From Pseudomonadota bacterium (GTDB lineage: Bacteria > Pseudomonadota > Alphaproteobacteria > Rhizobiales > MH13): a stretch of 64,000 nucleotides of DNA. Below are positions 50,424 through 62,141 of this stretch, piece by piece. Position 1 is the first letter of the stretch, and the number at the start of each line of letters is the position of its first letter. Under the pieces are notes generated by a model. The model searched no databases, had not been told where the DNA came from, and was given only the letters and a program-made list of their open reading frames with translations. The position numbers and the translations under genes were made by a program. Where the stretch lies: positions 186,001 to 250,000 of the forward strand of contig JBCCPK010000006.1 in NCBI GenBank assembly GCA_039024915.1, read 5' to 3'.

Positions 50424-50699
50424 CTACGTGTTGACAGCGTCCTTAAGGGCCTTACCCGCCGAGAACTTCGGCCGCTTGGATGCCGGGATCGTGATTTCCG
50501 CGCCTGTCGAGGGGTTACGGCCCTTGCTCTCGGCGCGATGTGTGACGGTGAAGTTGCCGAATCCGGTCATGCGTACCTCGTCGCCAGACGCCAACGCAGA
50601 CGAAATGGTGTCGAAAACAGCGTCCACAGCCTTTGTAGCGTCAGCTTTCGCCATGCCCGCCTTGTCAGCCACGGCTGTGATGAATTCGCTCTTGTTCAT
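50424..50699 (-). CDS. hupB: HU family DNA-binding protein (HupB)
   Basis: Small histone-like nucleoid protein, bending DNA non-specifically. 91 residues: MNKSEFITAVADKAGMAKADATKAVDAV-type N-terminal helices, the beta-arm region GFGNFTVTHRAESKGRNPSTGAEI with the intercalating Pro vicinity, and the C-terminal KPKFSAGKALKDAVN helix. The ATG at 50699 matches the family; GGAG lies 10 bases upstream. Sits directly downstream of lon, as in most proteobacteria, but a strong terminator between them shows separate transcription. Confidence 0.96.
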   Translation of the reverse strand: MNKSEFITAVADKAGMAKADATKAVDAVFDTISSALASGDEVRMTGFGNFTVTHRAESKGRNPSTGAEITIPASKRPKFSAGKALKDAVNT

Positions 50700-50839
50700 T
50701 CTCAAAAATCTCCATGTCGGGGGCGATCGCTATTCCTTAGACCCGCACGGCCTGGCAGCCAGACACACCCAATTATTGGCGACCGAATCGAGCCGCCTTT
50801 AGCCACGTGACAATGTCGATCTTATTTATCAAAGACAAC

Positions 50840-50867
50840 AAAAAACCCCGGAAAACCGGGGTTTTTT
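50840..50867. terminator. Strong bidirectional-type terminator after lon
   Basis: Stem CCCCGG/CCGGGG with an AAAA loop, flanked by A6 and T6, giving an extended 12-bp symmetrical hairpin followed by six T residues on either strand. 57 bases past the lon stop; ends the lon transcript. Confidence 0.9.
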
Positions 50868-50923
50868 GCACTTTTTCTTGGCCAAAGGGCCCGACCTGTG
50901 GATGATTAGACGGCTGAGAGCGC

Positions 50924-53392
50924 CTAATGCGCCACGAGGCTTCCGGACTGGTCCACCTCTTCGGTCGTCTCATTCTCACTGGCCACCGTTTCAGGAGACC
51001 ATTCAATCGGCGTTGGCTTGGAGACCAACGCGTGCTCAAGAACCTCATCCATGCGCGCAACCGGCACGATCTCCAAAGCGTTTTTCACCGTCTCGGGGAT
51101 GTCTGCAAGGTCCTTGGCGTTCTCTTCGGGGATGAGCACCTTTTTGATCCCACCGCGCAGCGCAGCCAGCAATTTCTCCTTCAGTCCGCCGATCGGGAGT
51201 ACCCGACCGCGCAAGGTGATCTCCCCGGTCATCGCCACATCATGGCGCACCGAAATGCCACTCATCATGGACACAATCGCCGTCACCATAGCGACACCGG
51301 CAGACGGTCCATCTTTCGGTGTCGCGCCTTCAGGCACGTGGACGTGGATATCAGTCTTGTCGAACGCCGGCGGTTCAATACCGAAATCAACCGCCCGAGA
51401 GCGCACGTAGGACGCCGCTGCGGAAATCGATTCCTTCATGACGTCACGCAGGTTGCCCGTGACGGTCATCTTACCCTTGCCGGGCATCATGACACCTTCA
51501 ACAGTCAGCAACTCACCGCCAACCTCGGTCCATGCCAGACCCGTGACCACACCGACCTGATCATCATCCTCGATCTCACCATGCCGGAATTTCGGCACGC
51601 CGAGAAAATCGGGTACATTGTCGACGGTGATTGAAGCGCGCTCGATATCGATCGTCTGGCCATCAACAGTCTGCATCGTTCCAAGCATGATCGCCTTGAC
51701 CGATTTGCGCGCCAGCGAGAACAGCTCACGCTCGAGATTACGCACGCCAGCCTCGCGCGTGTAGCGCTGGATAACCATCCGCAGGCCTTCATCATCAATT
51801 GTGAACTCCTCGGGCTTCAGCCCGTGGTTCTTGATGGCCTTCGGAATAAGGTGGCGACGCGCGATCTCGATCTTCTCATCTTCGGTGTAACCGGCGATGC
51901 GAATGATCTCCATCCGATCCATCAAAGGTCCGGGAATGTTGAGCGTATTCGCCGTCGTCACGAACATCACATTCGACAGGTCATAGTCGACCTCAAGATA
52001 GTGGTCGGCAAATGTCGAGTTCTGTTCAGGGTCGAGCACCTCCAAGAGCGCCGATGACGGATCACCGCGGAAGTCCATGCCCATCTTGTCGATCTCGTCG
52101 AGAAGGAAGAGCGGGTTGGTCTTCTTGGCTTTGCGCATCGACTGGATGACCTTGCCGGGCATCGAACCGATATAGGTGCGCCGGTGGCCGCGAATCTCGG
52201 CTTCATCGCGAACACCACCGAGCGAAATCCGCACGAACTCCCGCTTGGTGGCCGTCGCAATCGACTTGCCAAGCGACGTCTTACCGACGCCCGGAGGGCC
52301 GACGAGACACAGGATCGGGCCACGAAGCTTGTTCGACCGCGCTTGCACGGCAAGATACTCAACGATCCGTTCCTTGACCTTATCGAGACCGTAATGGTCG
52401 TCATCAAGGATGCGTTGCGCCTTCTCCAGGTCGACGGAAATCCGAGAGCGCTTGCCCCACGGCAAGCCGAGCAGCCAGTCGAGGTAATTGCGCACGACCG
52501 TCGCCTCGGCGGACATTGGGCTCATTGCGCGCAGTTTCTTCATCTCCGCACGAGCCTTCTCGCGGGCCTCCTTGGACAGCTTGATCTTTTCGATCTTCTC
52601 GTCGAGTTCGGACAGTTCGTCCTTGCCGTCCTCGCCCTCACCGAGTTCCTTCTGGATCGCTTTCATCTGCTCGTTGAGGTAATACTCGCGCTGGGTCTTC
52701 TCCATCTGCCGCTTGACCCGGCTACGGATGCGTTTTTCGACCTGCAAAACAGATATCTCGCTCTCCATGAGCGCGAGCACCTGCTCGAGCCGCGCTGCAA
52801 CCGAAATCGTCGCGAGTGCTTGCTGTTTGTCAGCGATCTTGACCGCAAGGTGTGAGGCAACCGTATCGGCGAGCTTTGAGAAGCCCTCAATCTGCGTGAT
52901 TGCAGAAATAACTTCCGGCGAGACCTTCTTGTTGAGCTTCACATAGTTTTCGAACTCAGCTGTCACCGAGCGCGCCAAAGCCTCAACTTCGACCTCTTCG
53001 CCATGGTCCTCAATGAGCGCGTGAATGTCCGCCTCATGAAACTCTTCACGCTCATGGTAGCGCACAATTTCGACCCGATCGGTGCCCTCGACGAGCACCT
53101 TCACTGTGCCATCGGGCAGCCGCAGCAATTGGAGCACGTTGGCGATCGTACCAATCGTGTAAATGCCGTCCGGTCCAGGATCATCGTCCGATGCACTCAT
53201 CTGGGTCGCAAGCACAATCTGCTTGTCTGAGCGCATGACCTCCTCAAGGGCGGCGATCGATTTCTCTCGTCCGACAAACAGCGGCACGATCATATGGGGA
53301 AACACCACAATATCACGCAGCGGAAGTACCGGATGCGCGCTCGGTTCGGCATCGCGATAAGCGGCAGAATAGTCGGTGGTTTGATCAGTCAT
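50924..53392 (-). CDS. lon: ATP-dependent protease Lon
   Basis: AAA+ serine protease degrading misfolded and regulatory proteins; in Caulobacter it controls DnaA, CcrM and SciP. 822 residues: N-terminal substrate domain ([22 protein letters not shown]), coiled coil near 200-260, Walker [14 protein letters not shown] near 362, Walker [12 protein letters not shown], and the Ser/Lys dyad region [10 protein letters not shown] with the later conserved Lys in [10 protein letters not shown]. The start [14 protein letters not shown] at 53392 is preferred over upstream in-frame codons. Usually heat-shock controlled; I did not find a convincing RpoH promoter. Confidence 0.97.
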   Translation of the reverse strand: MTDQTTDYSAAYRDAEPSAHPVLPLRDIVVFPHMIVPLFVGREKSIAALEEVMRSDKQIVLATQMSASDDDPGPDGIYTIGTIANVLQLLRLPDGTVKVLVEGTDRVEIVRYHEREEFHEADIHALIEDHGEEVEVEALARSVTAEFENYVKLNKKVSPEVISAITQIEGFSKLADTVASHLAVKIADKQQALATISVAARLEQVLALMESEISVLQVEKRIRSRVKRQMEKTQREYYLNEQMKAIQKELGEGEDGKDELSELDEKIEKIKLSKEAREKARAEMKKLRAMSPMSAEATVVRNYLDWLLGLPWGKRSRISVDLEKAQRILDDDHYGLDKVKERIVEYLAVQARSNKLRGPILCLVGPPGVGKTSLGKSIATATKREFVRISLGGVRDEAEIRGHRRTYIGSMPGKVIQSMRKAKKTNPLFLLDEIDKMGMDFRGDPSSALLEVLDPEQNSTFADHYLEVDYDLSNVMFVTTANTLNIPGPLMDRMEIIRIAGYTEDEKIEIARRHLIPKAIKNHGLKPEEFTIDDEGLRMVIQRYTREAGVRNLERELFSLARKSVKAIMLGTMQTVDGQTIDIERASITVDNVPDFLGVPKFRHGEIEDDDQVGVVTGLAWTEVGGELLTVEGVMMPGKGKMTVTGNLRDVMKESISAAASYVRSRAVDFGIEPPAFDKTDIHVHVPEGATPKDGPSAGVAMVTAIVSMMSGISVRHDVAMTGEITLRGRVLPIGGLKEKLLAALRGGIKKVLIPEENAKDLADIPETVKNALEIVPVARMDEVLEHALVSKPTPIEWSPETVASENETTEEVDQSGSLVAH

Positions 53393-53829
53393 AATCTTAG
53401 CCTTTGGTACGGACACCATGGCACACGCGCGGGGTTTGAGAAGCAATCAGACCCAAAACGAAGCATTTGCGTGCTTGGTGCCCTGCGGTTCTGTGGGCCG
53501 CAAGGGGAACTGCCGGGAACGCGACTAGGCGTTTTACGCAGCTGCATGGTGCCCGTCATCACGAGAGGGGCACGGCACGCGAGTCGGACGCCAACTCTAG
53601 TACCAGCAGAGAATCACGCTCTCAGCGTTGTTGCAACGAACTTGGGCGCAAGCGGCACGATTTTCAACTGGACGAAGGCACGCATCCCAAACATGTGTTT
53701 TTGACGCCTCACCCGAACCGCGTGGTGCGCGACGAAAGTGAGGGCGGAGCATGCGGTGTTGACGCTGGCACACCTCAGCCCTCGCCGAGGTACGCCACTG
53801 TCACATTCGATCGCTTTAACGGTGGGATA
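53393..53829. other. lon-clpX intergenic region
   Basis: 437 bases without a supported gene. An 8-bp hairpin (ACCTCGGC, loop GAGG, GCTGAGGT on the minus strand, 53772-53791) lies 39 bases past the clpX stop and may end that transcript, though it lacks a T run. The rest should hold the lon promoter; no clear -35/-10 or heat-shock element was recognised. Confidence 0.5.
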
Positions 53830-55101
53830 TCAGGAAGCGTCAGCCGTTTTCTGCGGCTCTTCCTTATCAGCGTAAATGTACAACGGACGGGCCGAACCGG
53901 AGACAACTTCGTCGGAGATAACCACCTGTTCCACGCCGTCCATGGCCGGCAGCTCGAACATGGTATCAAGCAAAATCGTTTCCATGATCGACCGCAACCC
54001 GCGCGCGCCTGTCTTCCGCTCAATAGCCTTGTTGGCCACAGCCTCGAGTGCCTCTTCCTGGAAAGTAAGCTGAACTTCCTCCATCTCGAACAGGCGTTGG
54101 TATTGCTTGACGAGGGCGTTCTTTGGCTCCTTGAGGATCGAAACGAGCGCTTCGACGTCAAGATCCATGAGCGTTGCGACTACGGGAAGCCTGCCGACGA
54201 ACTCTGGGATAAGGCCGAACTTGACCAGATCTTCCGGTTCGACCTCGGCAAACAGTTCTCCAACCTTTCGGGCGTCGGGATCTTCGACAGCGGCCTTGAA
54301 GCCGATTGACGTTTGCCGCCCGCGGTCGGAGATGATCTTGTCGAGACCAGCGAACGCACCACCACAAATGAACAGAATATTGGTGGTGTCGACTTGAAGA
54401 AATTCCTGTTGCGGATGCTTCCGGCCCCCCTGGGGCGGAACAGACGCCACGGTCCCTTCCATGATCTTTAAAAGCGCCTGCTGGACGCCCTCACCTGACA
54501 CATCGCGGGTGATCGATGGATTGTCCGATTTCCGCGAGATCTTGTCGACCTCATCAATGTAAACGATTCCGCGCTGCGCGCGCTCGACGTTGTAGTCAGC
54601 GGCCTGCAGCAGCTTCAGAATGATGTTCTCAACATCTTCACCAACATACCCCGCTTCAGTCAGCGTGGTTGCGTCTGCCATCGTGAACGGCACATCAATG
54701 ATCCGAGCGAGGGTCTGCGCCAGCAGTGTTTTGCCACAACCGGTGGGCCCGATCAGCATGATGTTCGACTTCGCCAGCTCGATGTCGGCATTCTTCGATG
54801 CGTGATGCAGACGCTTGTAGTGGTTGTGCACAGCGACAGACAGAACACGCTTCGCTTGGGGCTGGCCGATCACGTAATCATCAAGGACCTGGAGAATCTC
54901 CTGCGGCGTCGGGACTCCGTCCGAAGACTTGACCATCGAGGTCTTGTTCTCTTCGCGGATGATATCCATGCACAGCTCGACGCACTCATCGCAGATAAAA
55001 ACTGTCGGTCCGGCGATGAGCTTTCGCACTTCGTGCTGGCTCTTGCCGCAGAACGAACAGTACAGAGTGTTCTTTGAATCGCCGCCGCTGGATTTGCTCA
55101 T
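53830..55101 (-). CDS. clpX: ATP-dependent Clp protease ATP-binding subunit ClpX
   Basis: Unfoldase that feeds substrates to ClpP and is central to cell-cycle proteolysis in alphaproteobacteria. 423 residues. Zinc-binding N domain with C15, C18, C37 and C40 ([10 protein letters not shown]...[10 protein letters not shown]). Walker [13 protein letters not shown], Walker [10 protein letters not shown], the pore loop GYVGEDVEN and the IGF-type loop region for ClpP docking. The start [15 protein letters not shown] at 55101 matches the family. clpP lies 347 bp upstream rather than adjacent, so the two are probably transcribed separately. Confidence 0.97.
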   Translation of the reverse strand: MSKSSGGDSKNTLYCSFCGKSQHEVRKLIAGPTVFICDECVELCMDIIREENKTSMVKSSDGVPTPQEILQVLDDYVIGQPQAKRVLSVAVHNHYKRLHHASKNADIELAKSNIMLIGPTGCGKTLLAQTLARIIDVPFTMADATTLTEAGYVGEDVENIILKLLQAADYNVERAQRGIVYIDEVDKISRKSDNPSITRDVSGEGVQQALLKIMEGTVASVPPQGGRKHPQQEFLQVDTTNILFICGGAFAGLDKIISDRGRQTSIGFKAAVEDPDARKVGELFAEVEPEDLVKFGLIPEFVGRLPVVATLMDLDVEALVSILKEPKNALVKQYQRLFEMEEVQLTFQEEALEAVANKAIERKTGARGLRSIMETILLDTMFELPAMDGVEQVVISDEVVSGSARPLYIYADKEEPQKTADAS

Positions 55102-55448
55102 ATTCACGTTCTCCGAAGCGGCACCTTTTCTGCCGCTGTTGTGCACGCTCCCGCGCGCCCCCTTACAATCGCAGTTGGCCCGTTTCGGCCACGCTCGTCA
55201 ACAACCTAAGCAGCCTGCGAACATCACCTCATCGCGAGCCGCCGGGCGTACCCTCTGAGAGTCGCCTATACTGTAGACCTTTCGTCCGCCTCAATCGTTA
55301 ACGCACGACAGGCGTTCACAGCAATTTCCCCGCATACGTAAACGGCGGCTGAACCGCACGTGAAGCCGTTGCGCCAAGCGCTGAGATTCCAAGCGCGTAG
55401 AGTTTAGTCATGAGCGGTGAGGCCCATGCCTTTGCGTGGATTAAAGCG
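55102..55448. other. clpP-clpX intergenic region
   Basis: 347 bases with no supported gene, presumably holding the clpX promoter and the end of the clpP transcript. No strong hairpin or recognisable sigma-factor site was seen. Confidence 0.5.
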
Positions 55449-56105
55449 TCAATCGCTCCCACCTTCAAGCGCCGCACGGGAGGTGATGACCTCATCGACG
55501 ATGCCGAAGTCCTTGGCTTCTTCCGCTGTCATGAAATGATCGCGGTCCAACGTCGCCTCTATGGTCTCAAAATCGCGGCCCGTGTGGGTCACGTAAATCT
55601 CGTTCAGGCGCCGCTTCATTTTCAAGATATCGGCAGCATGGCGCTCGATGTCTGAGGCCTGCCCCTGAAAACCGCCAGACGGCTGATGCAGCATAACCCG
55701 TGCGTTGGGCAAAATGAATCGCGCATCCTTTTCACCCGCCGTCAGAAGAAGCGAACCCATGGACGCGGCCTGACCGATACAGATGGTCGAAACAGCGGGC
55801 TTGATGAACTGCATGGTGTCATAGATGCCCATACCGGACGTCACCACGCCACCGGGCGAATTGATGTACAGCGCGATCTCTTTTGATGGGTTGTCAGCCT
55901 CAAGGTAAAGAAGCTGGGCGCATATCAATGACGCGGTGTAGTCCTCAACCGGACCGGTGAGAAAGATGATGCGCTCGCGCAGAAGCCGCGAGTAGATATC
56001 GAATGCCCGCTCGCCACGGTTTGACTGCTCGACCACCATCGGTACGAGCGTGTTCATCGTAAGGTCGTGAGGATCGCGCATTGCGTATTGGTCCTTGATT
56101 GACAT
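55449..56105 (-). CDS. clpP: ATP-dependent Clp protease proteolytic subunit ClpP
   Basis: Serine protease that forms the tetradecameric barrel of ClpXP and ClpAP. 218 residues with the full triad: S115 in [12 protein letters not shown]140 in VMLHQPSGG and the Asp near 189 in [23 protein letters not shown] precedes the active site. The N-terminus has about 15 extra residues; a second Met at position 9 is an alternative start. Order tig-clpP-clpX-lon is the conserved proteostasis cluster. Confidence 0.97.
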   Translation of the reverse strand: MSIKDQYAMRDPHDLTMNTLVPMVVEQSNRGERAFDIYSRLLRERIIFLTGPVEDYTASLICAQLLYLEADNPSKEIALYINSPGGVVTSGMGIYDTMQFIKPAVSTICIGQAASMGSLLLTAGEKDARFILPNARVMLHQPSGGFQGQASDIERHAADILKMKRRLNEIYVTHTGRDFETIEATLDRDHFMTAEEAKDFGIVDEVITSRAALEGGSD

Positions 56106-56356
56106 GCGACGGGAGCCTTTTCAGCAGCGCGCCGAGGTCGATTTCCAGAAAAGGCGGATGGGCAGAGGGCCAGCCGAGCCCGGCCGACTCAACGCCACGC
56201 AGACCCTACTGCGTTCTATGGGATCGGCAAGTCGGCGACACCAGCAAATACGCGCAGCGCGCACAAAGGAGCCTGATCTTACCCAATGGACTGTGCATAT
56301 GGTTAAGCTGTTGACCTGTTCAAGGCCGCTTCAACGCGGCGCGCCTCAGGCACCGA

Positions 56357-57709
56357 TCACGCCGCCTCTTCGTCCTCATCGTCCGCTTCCAGCTCGGCAG
56401 CGGTGACCGACTTATCCGTCACGTTTGCCAGCTCAAGAATGAAGTCAATGACCTTGTCTTCGAAGATTGGCGCGCGAAGTCCTGCGAGCTGCTGTGGGTT
56501 CTTCTGGAAGAACTCAATGACTTCACGCTCCTGCCCGGGAAACTGCTGTGCCCGCGTAACAACCGCGCGTTGGATCTCCTCGTTGGTCACCTGAACATCA
56601 TTTTTGGCACCAACTTCGGCGAGCAACAGCCCCAACCGCACACGACGCTCGGCCAGAGATTTGTACTCTTCCCTGGCCTCGTCTTCCGTTGTGTCTTCAT
56701 CTTCGAACGTCCGGCCGGCTTTTTCGAGGTCGTCCGTCACTTGCTTCCAGACACCGTCGAATTCCTGCTCAACCAAGCTCGGCGGTAACTCGAAATCGTA
56801 GGCATCGTCGAGCGCATCCAGAAGTTGGCGTTTGACATTCATGCGTGTCCGCTGACCGTATTCGTTTTCGATCTGCTGCTTGACGGTTTCTTTGAGCTTA
56901 TCAAGCGATTCCAAACCGAGACTGGTGGCAAACGCTTCGTCCACCGTTGGTTCTTCGGGCGCGCCCACCGCATGCACGGTCACATCGAAGACCGATGCCT
57001 TACCGGCCAGATGTTCAGCCTGATAGGTCTCGGGGAAGGTCACGTCGACCGCCCTCTCCTCACCAGCCTTCACACCGATCAAACCGTCCTCAAATCCAGG
57101 GATGAACTGATTGGAACCGAGAACCAGCTTGAAGCCCTCGGCGGAGCCGCCCTCAAACGGTTCGCCGTCGACCTTGCCAACAAAATCGATCGTGACCTGA
57201 TCGTCCTTCTTGGCCTTACGCTTGACGTCCTTGTAGGTCATGTTCGACGACGCAACCTGCTTGAGGCGTTCGTCAAGCATGTCGTCGCTCACGTCCACGA
57301 CCGGACGCTCGATCTGGATGCCTGAGAAGTCCTTCACCTCGAACTCTGGGATGATCTCATAGGAAACGGCGATCTCGAGGTCGGCTTCCCCCGCAATGAT
57401 CTTCTCAGCCTGTGCCTCATCTTCGGGCAAGGTAAAATTCGGCTCGCTCGCCGGCTTCTCATTGCGCTCAGCAATCGCGTCGTTGGTGCTCTTTGACAGA
57501 GTGTCATTGATCACCTCGGCCATGGCCTGCTTACCGTAAATCTTTTTCAGGTGAGAAACGGGCACCTTGCCCGGCCGAAAGCCCGGCAGACGGGCTTGGG
57601 ACTTCAGGGTCGAGAGCTTGTCGTCCAGCTTGGCGGACAAGTCGCCGGCCGGAATTTTGATTGTCAGTTCGCGCTTCAAGCCTTCGGCGAGCGTTTCAGT
57701 GACCTGCAT
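56357..57709 (-). CDS. tig: Trigger factor (Tig)
   Basis: Ribosome-bound chaperone and peptidyl-prolyl isomerase at the tunnel exit. 450 residues: ribosome-binding domain with the signature GFRPGKVPVSHLKKIYG (about 46-62), FKBP-type isomerase domain (KKDDQVTIDFVGKVDGEPFEGG), and the C-terminal chaperone domain ending in an acidic tail AAELEADDEDEEAA. The ATG giving MQVTETLAEGLKRE fits the family; an in-frame codon three earlier is possible. Lies 86 bases downstream of tRNA-Leu. Confidence 0.96.
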   Translation of the reverse strand: MQVTETLAEGLKRELTIKIPAGDLSAKLDDKLSTLKSQARLPGFRPGKVPVSHLKKIYGKQAMAEVINDTLSKSTNDAIAERNEKPASEPNFTLPEDEAQAEKIIAGEADLEIAVSYEIIPEFEVKDFSGIQIERPVVDVSDDMLDERLKQVASSNMTYKDVKRKAKKDDQVTIDFVGKVDGEPFEGGSAEGFKLVLGSNQFIPGFEDGLIGVKAGEERAVDVTFPETYQAEHLAGKASVFDVTVHAVGAPEEPTVDEAFATSLGLESLDKLKETVKQQIENEYGQRTRMNVKRQLLDALDDAYDFELPPSLVEQEFDGVWKQVTDDLEKAGRTFEDEDTTEDEAREEYKSLAERRVRLGLLLAEVGAKNDVQVTNEEIQRAVVTRAQQFPGQEREVIEFFQKNPQQLAGLRAPIFEDKVIDFILELANVTDKSVTAAELEADDEDEEAA

Positions 57710-57795
57710 GGGTGTCATTCCCGTTGTCTAGTGAGCGGCGGCGTAGCGGCGGGCGCGGTGCGCTTCACCAAAATGCCACCATAGAAGAGTGAGTG

Positions 57796-57880
57796 TGGTG
57801 CGGGCGGAGGGACTTGAACCCCCACGGCTTGCGCCACTGGTACCTAAAACCAGCGTGTCTACCAATTCCACCACGCCCGC
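57796..57880 (-). tRNA. tRNA-Leu (anticodon TAG)
   Basis: 85 bases with acceptor GCGGGCG/CGCCCGC, a D arm TGGAATTGGTAGACAC, anticodon arm CTGGT-TTTAGGT-ACCAG giving TAG, a long variable arm typical of leucine tRNAs (GTGGCGCAAGCCGT), T arm GGGGG-TTCAAGT-CCCTC, and encoded ACCA. Confidence 0.95.
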
Positions 57881-58052
57881 AAGGCACGCTGCGCGGTGGT
57901 CGCGGGTCTATAACAGAGACATCATCGGCTTCAAGGAAAAAGCGGTCATTCGAGTAATCGCCGACCCAAGAGACGTGGAGGGCAGCTTTCGGTGGGAGTT
58001 GCAGCCACGACATCGGCACGCATCGGTGGACAGCTATCCGGCTAAACGCGTA

Positions 58053-58080
58053 TAAAAATGCCTACGTATTGCGCATTTGC
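58053..58080. repeat. 28-bp intergenic motif, copy 2
   Basis: Second copy of the motif at 27039-27066 (23 of 28 bases identical). It lies between tRNA-Leu (transcribed leftward) and glnB (rightward), about 330 bases before glnB. The surrounding 57881-58342 holds no supported gene; a 14-bp perfect palindrome GCGATCATGATCGC is at 58202-58215. Confidence 0.6.
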
Positions 58081-58155
58081 TTAATGTTTAATCTATCTGG
58101 GGCGATCACTCCCGACTGAAACGCATGACGGATCGCGCGTATGCCTGATTGCTAG

Positions 58156-58749
<594 letters not shown>

Positions 58750-58853
58750 CGGCGCCCTAAAAGGCATCCGGCGCGCGCTGCCGACGGCGGCCTCGACCGC
58801 CACACCTCAACCAATCAAAACCTTTCAATCCAATAGCAAGGAAAGCAGTTAGC

Positions 58854-60263
58854 ATGACCACACCAGCCGATGTTTTAAAGTCGATCAAGGATGACGACGT
58901 CAAATTCGTCGACGTTCGCTTCACCGATCCGCGCGGCAAGATGCAACACGTCACCATGGACGTAAAAGAAGTCGACGAGGACATGTTTGCGGACGGCATC
59001 ATGTTTGATGGCTCATCGATTGCGGGATGGAAGGCGATCAACGAGTCGGACATGGTCCTGATGCCCGATACCGAAACCGCGCACATGGACCCGTTCTTCG
59101 CGCAGCCGACCATGGCGATCTTCTGCGATATCCTGGAGCCAGGCTCGGGCGACCCTTACAATCGCGATCCTCGCACGACCGCGAAAAAGGCCGAAACCTA
59201 TATGAAGTCCACCGGAATCGGCGACACGGTCTTCTTTGGCCCCGAAGCCGAATTCTTCATTTTTGACGATGTGCGCTTCAAGGCCGATCCCTACAACACC
59301 GGTTTTGTGCTGGATTCGTCCGAACTGCCGTCCAACATGGACACCGACTATGAGATGGGCAATCTCGGCCACCGTCCGCGCACCAAAGGTGGCTACTTCC
59401 CTGTCCCACCGGTCGACAGCTGCCAGGACATTCGCTCCGAGATGCTCAGCGTGATGTCGCAGATGGGTGTCGACACAGAAAAGCATCACCACGAGGTGGG
59501 TGCCGCACAGCATGAGCTCGGTATGAAGTTTGGCCCGCTGACCATCTGCGCCGATAAGATGCAGATCTACAAGTACGTCGTGCACCAGGTTGCGAATTCT
59601 TACGGGAAGACCGCAACCTTCATGCCGAAGCCGGTTTTCGGCGATAACGGAACGGGCATGCACTGCCACCAGTCGATCTGGAAGGACGGCGAGCCGGTCT
59701 TCGCAGGTTCTGAATATGCTGATCTATCGGAGTCCTGCCTGTACTACATCGGCGGCATCCTCAAGCATGCCAAGGCCATCAACGCCTTCACCAACCCGTC
59801 GACCAACTCGTACAAGCGATTGGTTCCCGGTTACGAAGCACCGGTCCTGCTGGCTTACTCCGCACGCAACCGGTCAGCATCGTGCCGCATTCCGTACACC
59901 GCCTCGCCGAAGGCAAAGCGTATGGAGATTCGCTTCCCCGATCCCTCTGCCAACCCCTACCTGGCCTTCTCGGCCATGCTGATGGCTGGCCTCGATGGAA
60001 TTAAGAACAAGATCCATCCCGGCGATCCGATGGACAAGGATCTGTACGACCTTCCGCCCGAAGAGCTTTCGGAAATCCCGACGGTCTCCGGTTCACTGCG
60101 CGAAGCGCTCGAAAGCCTGGAAGCCGATCACGCATTCCTGACCGAAGGCGGTGTCTTCGACAAGGATCAGATCGAAGCTTACATCGAGTTGAAGATGGAA
60201 GAGAACGAGCGCTACGAGCAGACGCCTCACCCGGTCGAGTTCGATATGTACTACTCGGTCTGA
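58854..60263 (+). CDS. glnA: Glutamine synthetase type I (GlnA)
   Basis: Makes glutamine from glutamate, ammonia and ATP. 469 residues, the usual GSI-beta length. Motifs: FDGSSIAGW (about 50), [15 protein letters not shown] with metal-binding Glu, the ATP loop and [11 protein letters not shown], and [10 protein letters not shown] with substrate Arg. The adenylylation Tyr is Y398 in [10 protein letters not shown], so activity should be controlled by GlnE in response to P-II. AAGGAAAG precedes the ATG. Follows glnB by 104 bases. Confidence 0.97.
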   Translation: MTTPADVLKSIKDDDVKFVDVRFTDPRGKMQHVTMDVKEVDEDMFADGIMFDGSSIAGWKAINESDMVLMPDTETAHMDPFFAQPTMAIFCDILEPGSGDPYNRDPRTTAKKAETYMKSTGIGDTVFFGPEAEFFIFDDVRFKADPYNTGFVLDSSELPSNMDTDYEMGNLGHRPRTKGGYFPVPPVDSCQDIRSEMLSVMSQMGVDTEKHHHEVGAAQHELGMKFGPLTICADKMQIYKYVVHQVANSYGKTATFMPKPVFGDNGTGMHCHQSIWKDGEPVFAGSEYADLSESCLYYIGGILKHAKAINAFTNPSTNSYKRLVPGYEAPVLLAYSARNRSASCRIPYTASPKAKRMEIRFPDPSANPYLAFSAMLMAGLDGIKNKIHPGDPMDKDLYDLPPEELSEIPTVSGSLREALESLEADHAFLTEGGVFDKDQIEAYIELKMEENERYEQTPHPVEFDMYYSV

Positions 60264-60303
60264 CGGTAATACCGTCGATCACAAGAGCTTTAAGCTCAAG
60301 CAG

Positions 60304-60332
60304 AAAGGGCGCCCGTGTCGGGCGCCCTTTTT
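60304..60332 (+). terminator. Intrinsic terminator after glnA
   Basis: Perfect 12-bp stem AAAGGGCGCCCG / CGGGCGCCCTTT with a 3-base TGT loop, running into TTGTT. Ends the glnB-glnA transcript before the convergent phosphatase gene. Confidence 0.9.
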
Positions 60333-60394
60333 GTTAGGACTGCTCGCGAATGCCAGGACGGTTGAGACCTGCCGAGCCGCACAAACGGGGATGC

Positions 60395-61960
60395 CTACAT
60401 CGCTCCGGACGCATTCCCGGCTGGCAAAACCTCATGCATGACATGGAACACCGCCGTGTTGTCGACAAAGTCACCGTCCCAGTCATACTGCGGGCCCCAT
60501 AGCTCGGCCGCGCGCAGATCAGTACGCGTGAACTGTGCGAACATCTCAGAACCAGCACCCAGGGCCCATAAGGGCACCAACTCGTTGGTGTGGTTGCGCG
60601 AGGAAAACATGTAGCCAGGCATATTGCCTTCCCCGCGATCCTGAACCGCGAGATATTCGACGAACAGGTCTTCGGTGGGATCGTAGCGTGCCGATAGCAA
60701 CGCCTCATCACTTCGGTCAGCTGCGACCGTTCCGCCTTCGCCATTGACCCAGGTTCCCTCGCCCCAGATACCGCCGCACTCATGGTCAGAGGTCACGATC
60801 AGCAGCGTCTCATCCCAGCTGGAATTCTCTTCAACCCATTCGATCACCGCATCGACAGCAAGGTTGAAATCGACCTGCTCTTCAATGAACCGCGGCATAT
60901 TATTTGCGTGGCCCATCCAGTCGACGGCACCCCCTTCGATCATGACAAAGAACCCATCTTCGTCTTGATTGAGGACGTTGAGCGCGCCAACCGACATCGT
61001 CGCCAGGTCAGGCGTCAGCGGATTGAACGCCATTCCTGAAGGCGTATCAGCCTGTGGCAGGTCTTCGCGGCTCGCTTGCAAGGTAGACCCCGCTTGCGCG
61101 ATGCCGACAACGCGCTCGGGAAGGTCTCCTCCCTCGGCCAAGGCTTCGAAATCCGCCTTCGCGTCTATGAAGGTGAAACCGTTGAGGCCTTCCTCACTCG
61201 TCAATGACGCCAAAGTCTCCGAGCCGCCCACAAACCGATAGGCATCCTCATCTTCTGGCTGGACCTCATTTCCGCTGTTATCGAACAGGGGATGCCCAGC
61301 GCCCATGATGACGTCGAGTTCGCTTTCCACCATCTCGTTGAAAATCTCGACGTAATTGTTACGTGAAATATTGTGAGCGATCGTTGCGGCACCGGTCGCA
61401 TGCGAAACCATGACCGAAATCACCGAGCCAGTCGCCATGCCACGGTCGGAGGCTATCTCTGCGATGGTGCGAAATTCTTCGGTCCCCGTCCAATCCATGT
61501 TGATGCGGCCATTGGACGTTTTGCGCCCCGCCATCAGCGCGGTACCGGCGGCCGCACTATCGGTGTAGCTCGTGTAGCGTTCTTCAATTGGGGGAAAATC
61601 GTTGCGGATCGTCGCTTCGAAGCTGTCCCAGCGACGAACCGGATCATAACCCTGCGCCACCGCTCCGACCGCCTGAGCAACATCGGCACCATTGGGCAGC
61701 ACATTCCCTGCGGCGTCGATCAGGTTTAGCCCATGATGGTCAAGGCCGAAGACAACGGGTGCGGTACCGTCCGGACGCACGACTTGATAAGACTGTTGAC
61801 CGGCAAGACCCTGATAATAATCAGCCGCCAACCAGCCGTTGAAACCGATACCGTCTGATACCATCAAGATAACGTTGCGGGCGCCAGCATCCTGCGCCAC
61901 GGCTGGAACTGCCAGGACGGTGGTGATTGCGGTCGCTACCAGAAATTTTGAGAGCCTCAT
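60395..61960 (-). CDS. phoA: Alkaline phosphatase (PhoA family)
   Basis: Periplasmic phosphomonoesterase that releases phosphate from organic esters. 521 residues with a signal peptide (MRLSKFLVATAITTVLAVPA, likely cleaved after AVA near residue 22). Nucleophile S135 in YTDSAAAGTALMAGRKT; metal ligands include D36 in MVSDGIG and the later VTSDHECGG and VDWMGHANN segments. No Pho box was recognised upstream in 61961-62141. It is a stand-alone gene between glnA and parE, with acidic composition; expression on phosphate starvation is assumed from the family only. Confidence 0.92.
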   Translation of the reverse strand: MRLSKFLVATAITTVLAVPAVAQDAGARNVILMVSDGIGFNGWLAADYYQGLAGQQSYQVVRPDGTAPVVFGLDHHGLNLIDAAGNVLPNGADVAQAVGAVAQGYDPVRRWDSFEATIRNDFPPIEERYTSYTDSAAAGTALMAGRKTSNGRINMDWTGTEEFRTIAEIASDRGMATGSVISVMVSHATGAATIAHNISRNNYVEIFNEMVESELDVIMGAGHPLFDNSGNEVQPEDEDAYRFVGGSETLASLTSEEGLNGFTFIDAKADFEALAEGGDLPERVVGIAQAGSTLQASREDLPQADTPSGMAFNPLTPDLATMSVGALNVLNQDEDGFFVMIEGGAVDWMGHANNMPRFIEEQVDFNLAVDAVIEWVEENSSWDETLLIVTSDHECGGIWGEGTWVNGEGGTVAADRSDEALLSARYDPTEDLFVEYLAVQDRGEGNMPGYMFSSRNHTNELVPLWALGAGSEMFAQFTRTDLRAAELWGPQYDWDGDFVDNTAVFHVMHEVLPAGNASGAM

Positions 61961-62141
61961 CGATTCCTCCTCATGCTAGGTGATGAGCCGATGGGTGCAC
62001 GTGACCGGTGACAGCACGATTGCAGCTCCATGACGGTTCCGTGACCGCTGGCCGCGCGGGCGTGCTTTGCCTTTGCACCTGCTTGCGTGGCATCTTGGTT
62101 GCCGATTCGCCCTGCACTTCGCCAAGGATGCGTAGCCCGTC

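Noticed and set aside
57765-58019. Minus-strand frame reading GRGGIGRHAGFRYQWRKPWG
   Set aside because: It runs through tRNA-Leu itself, another classic tRNA artefact.
58066-58095. dif-like site (TTGCGCATTT and TTAATGTTTAAT near each other)
   Set aside because: The arms are separated by only 2 bases rather than 6, and the same left arm occurs at 27054 without any right arm.
61961-62141. Searched for a LexA box before parE, sometimes SOS-linked in alphaproteobacteria
   Set aside because: No GTTC-N7-GTTC or GAAC-N7-GAAC is present here.
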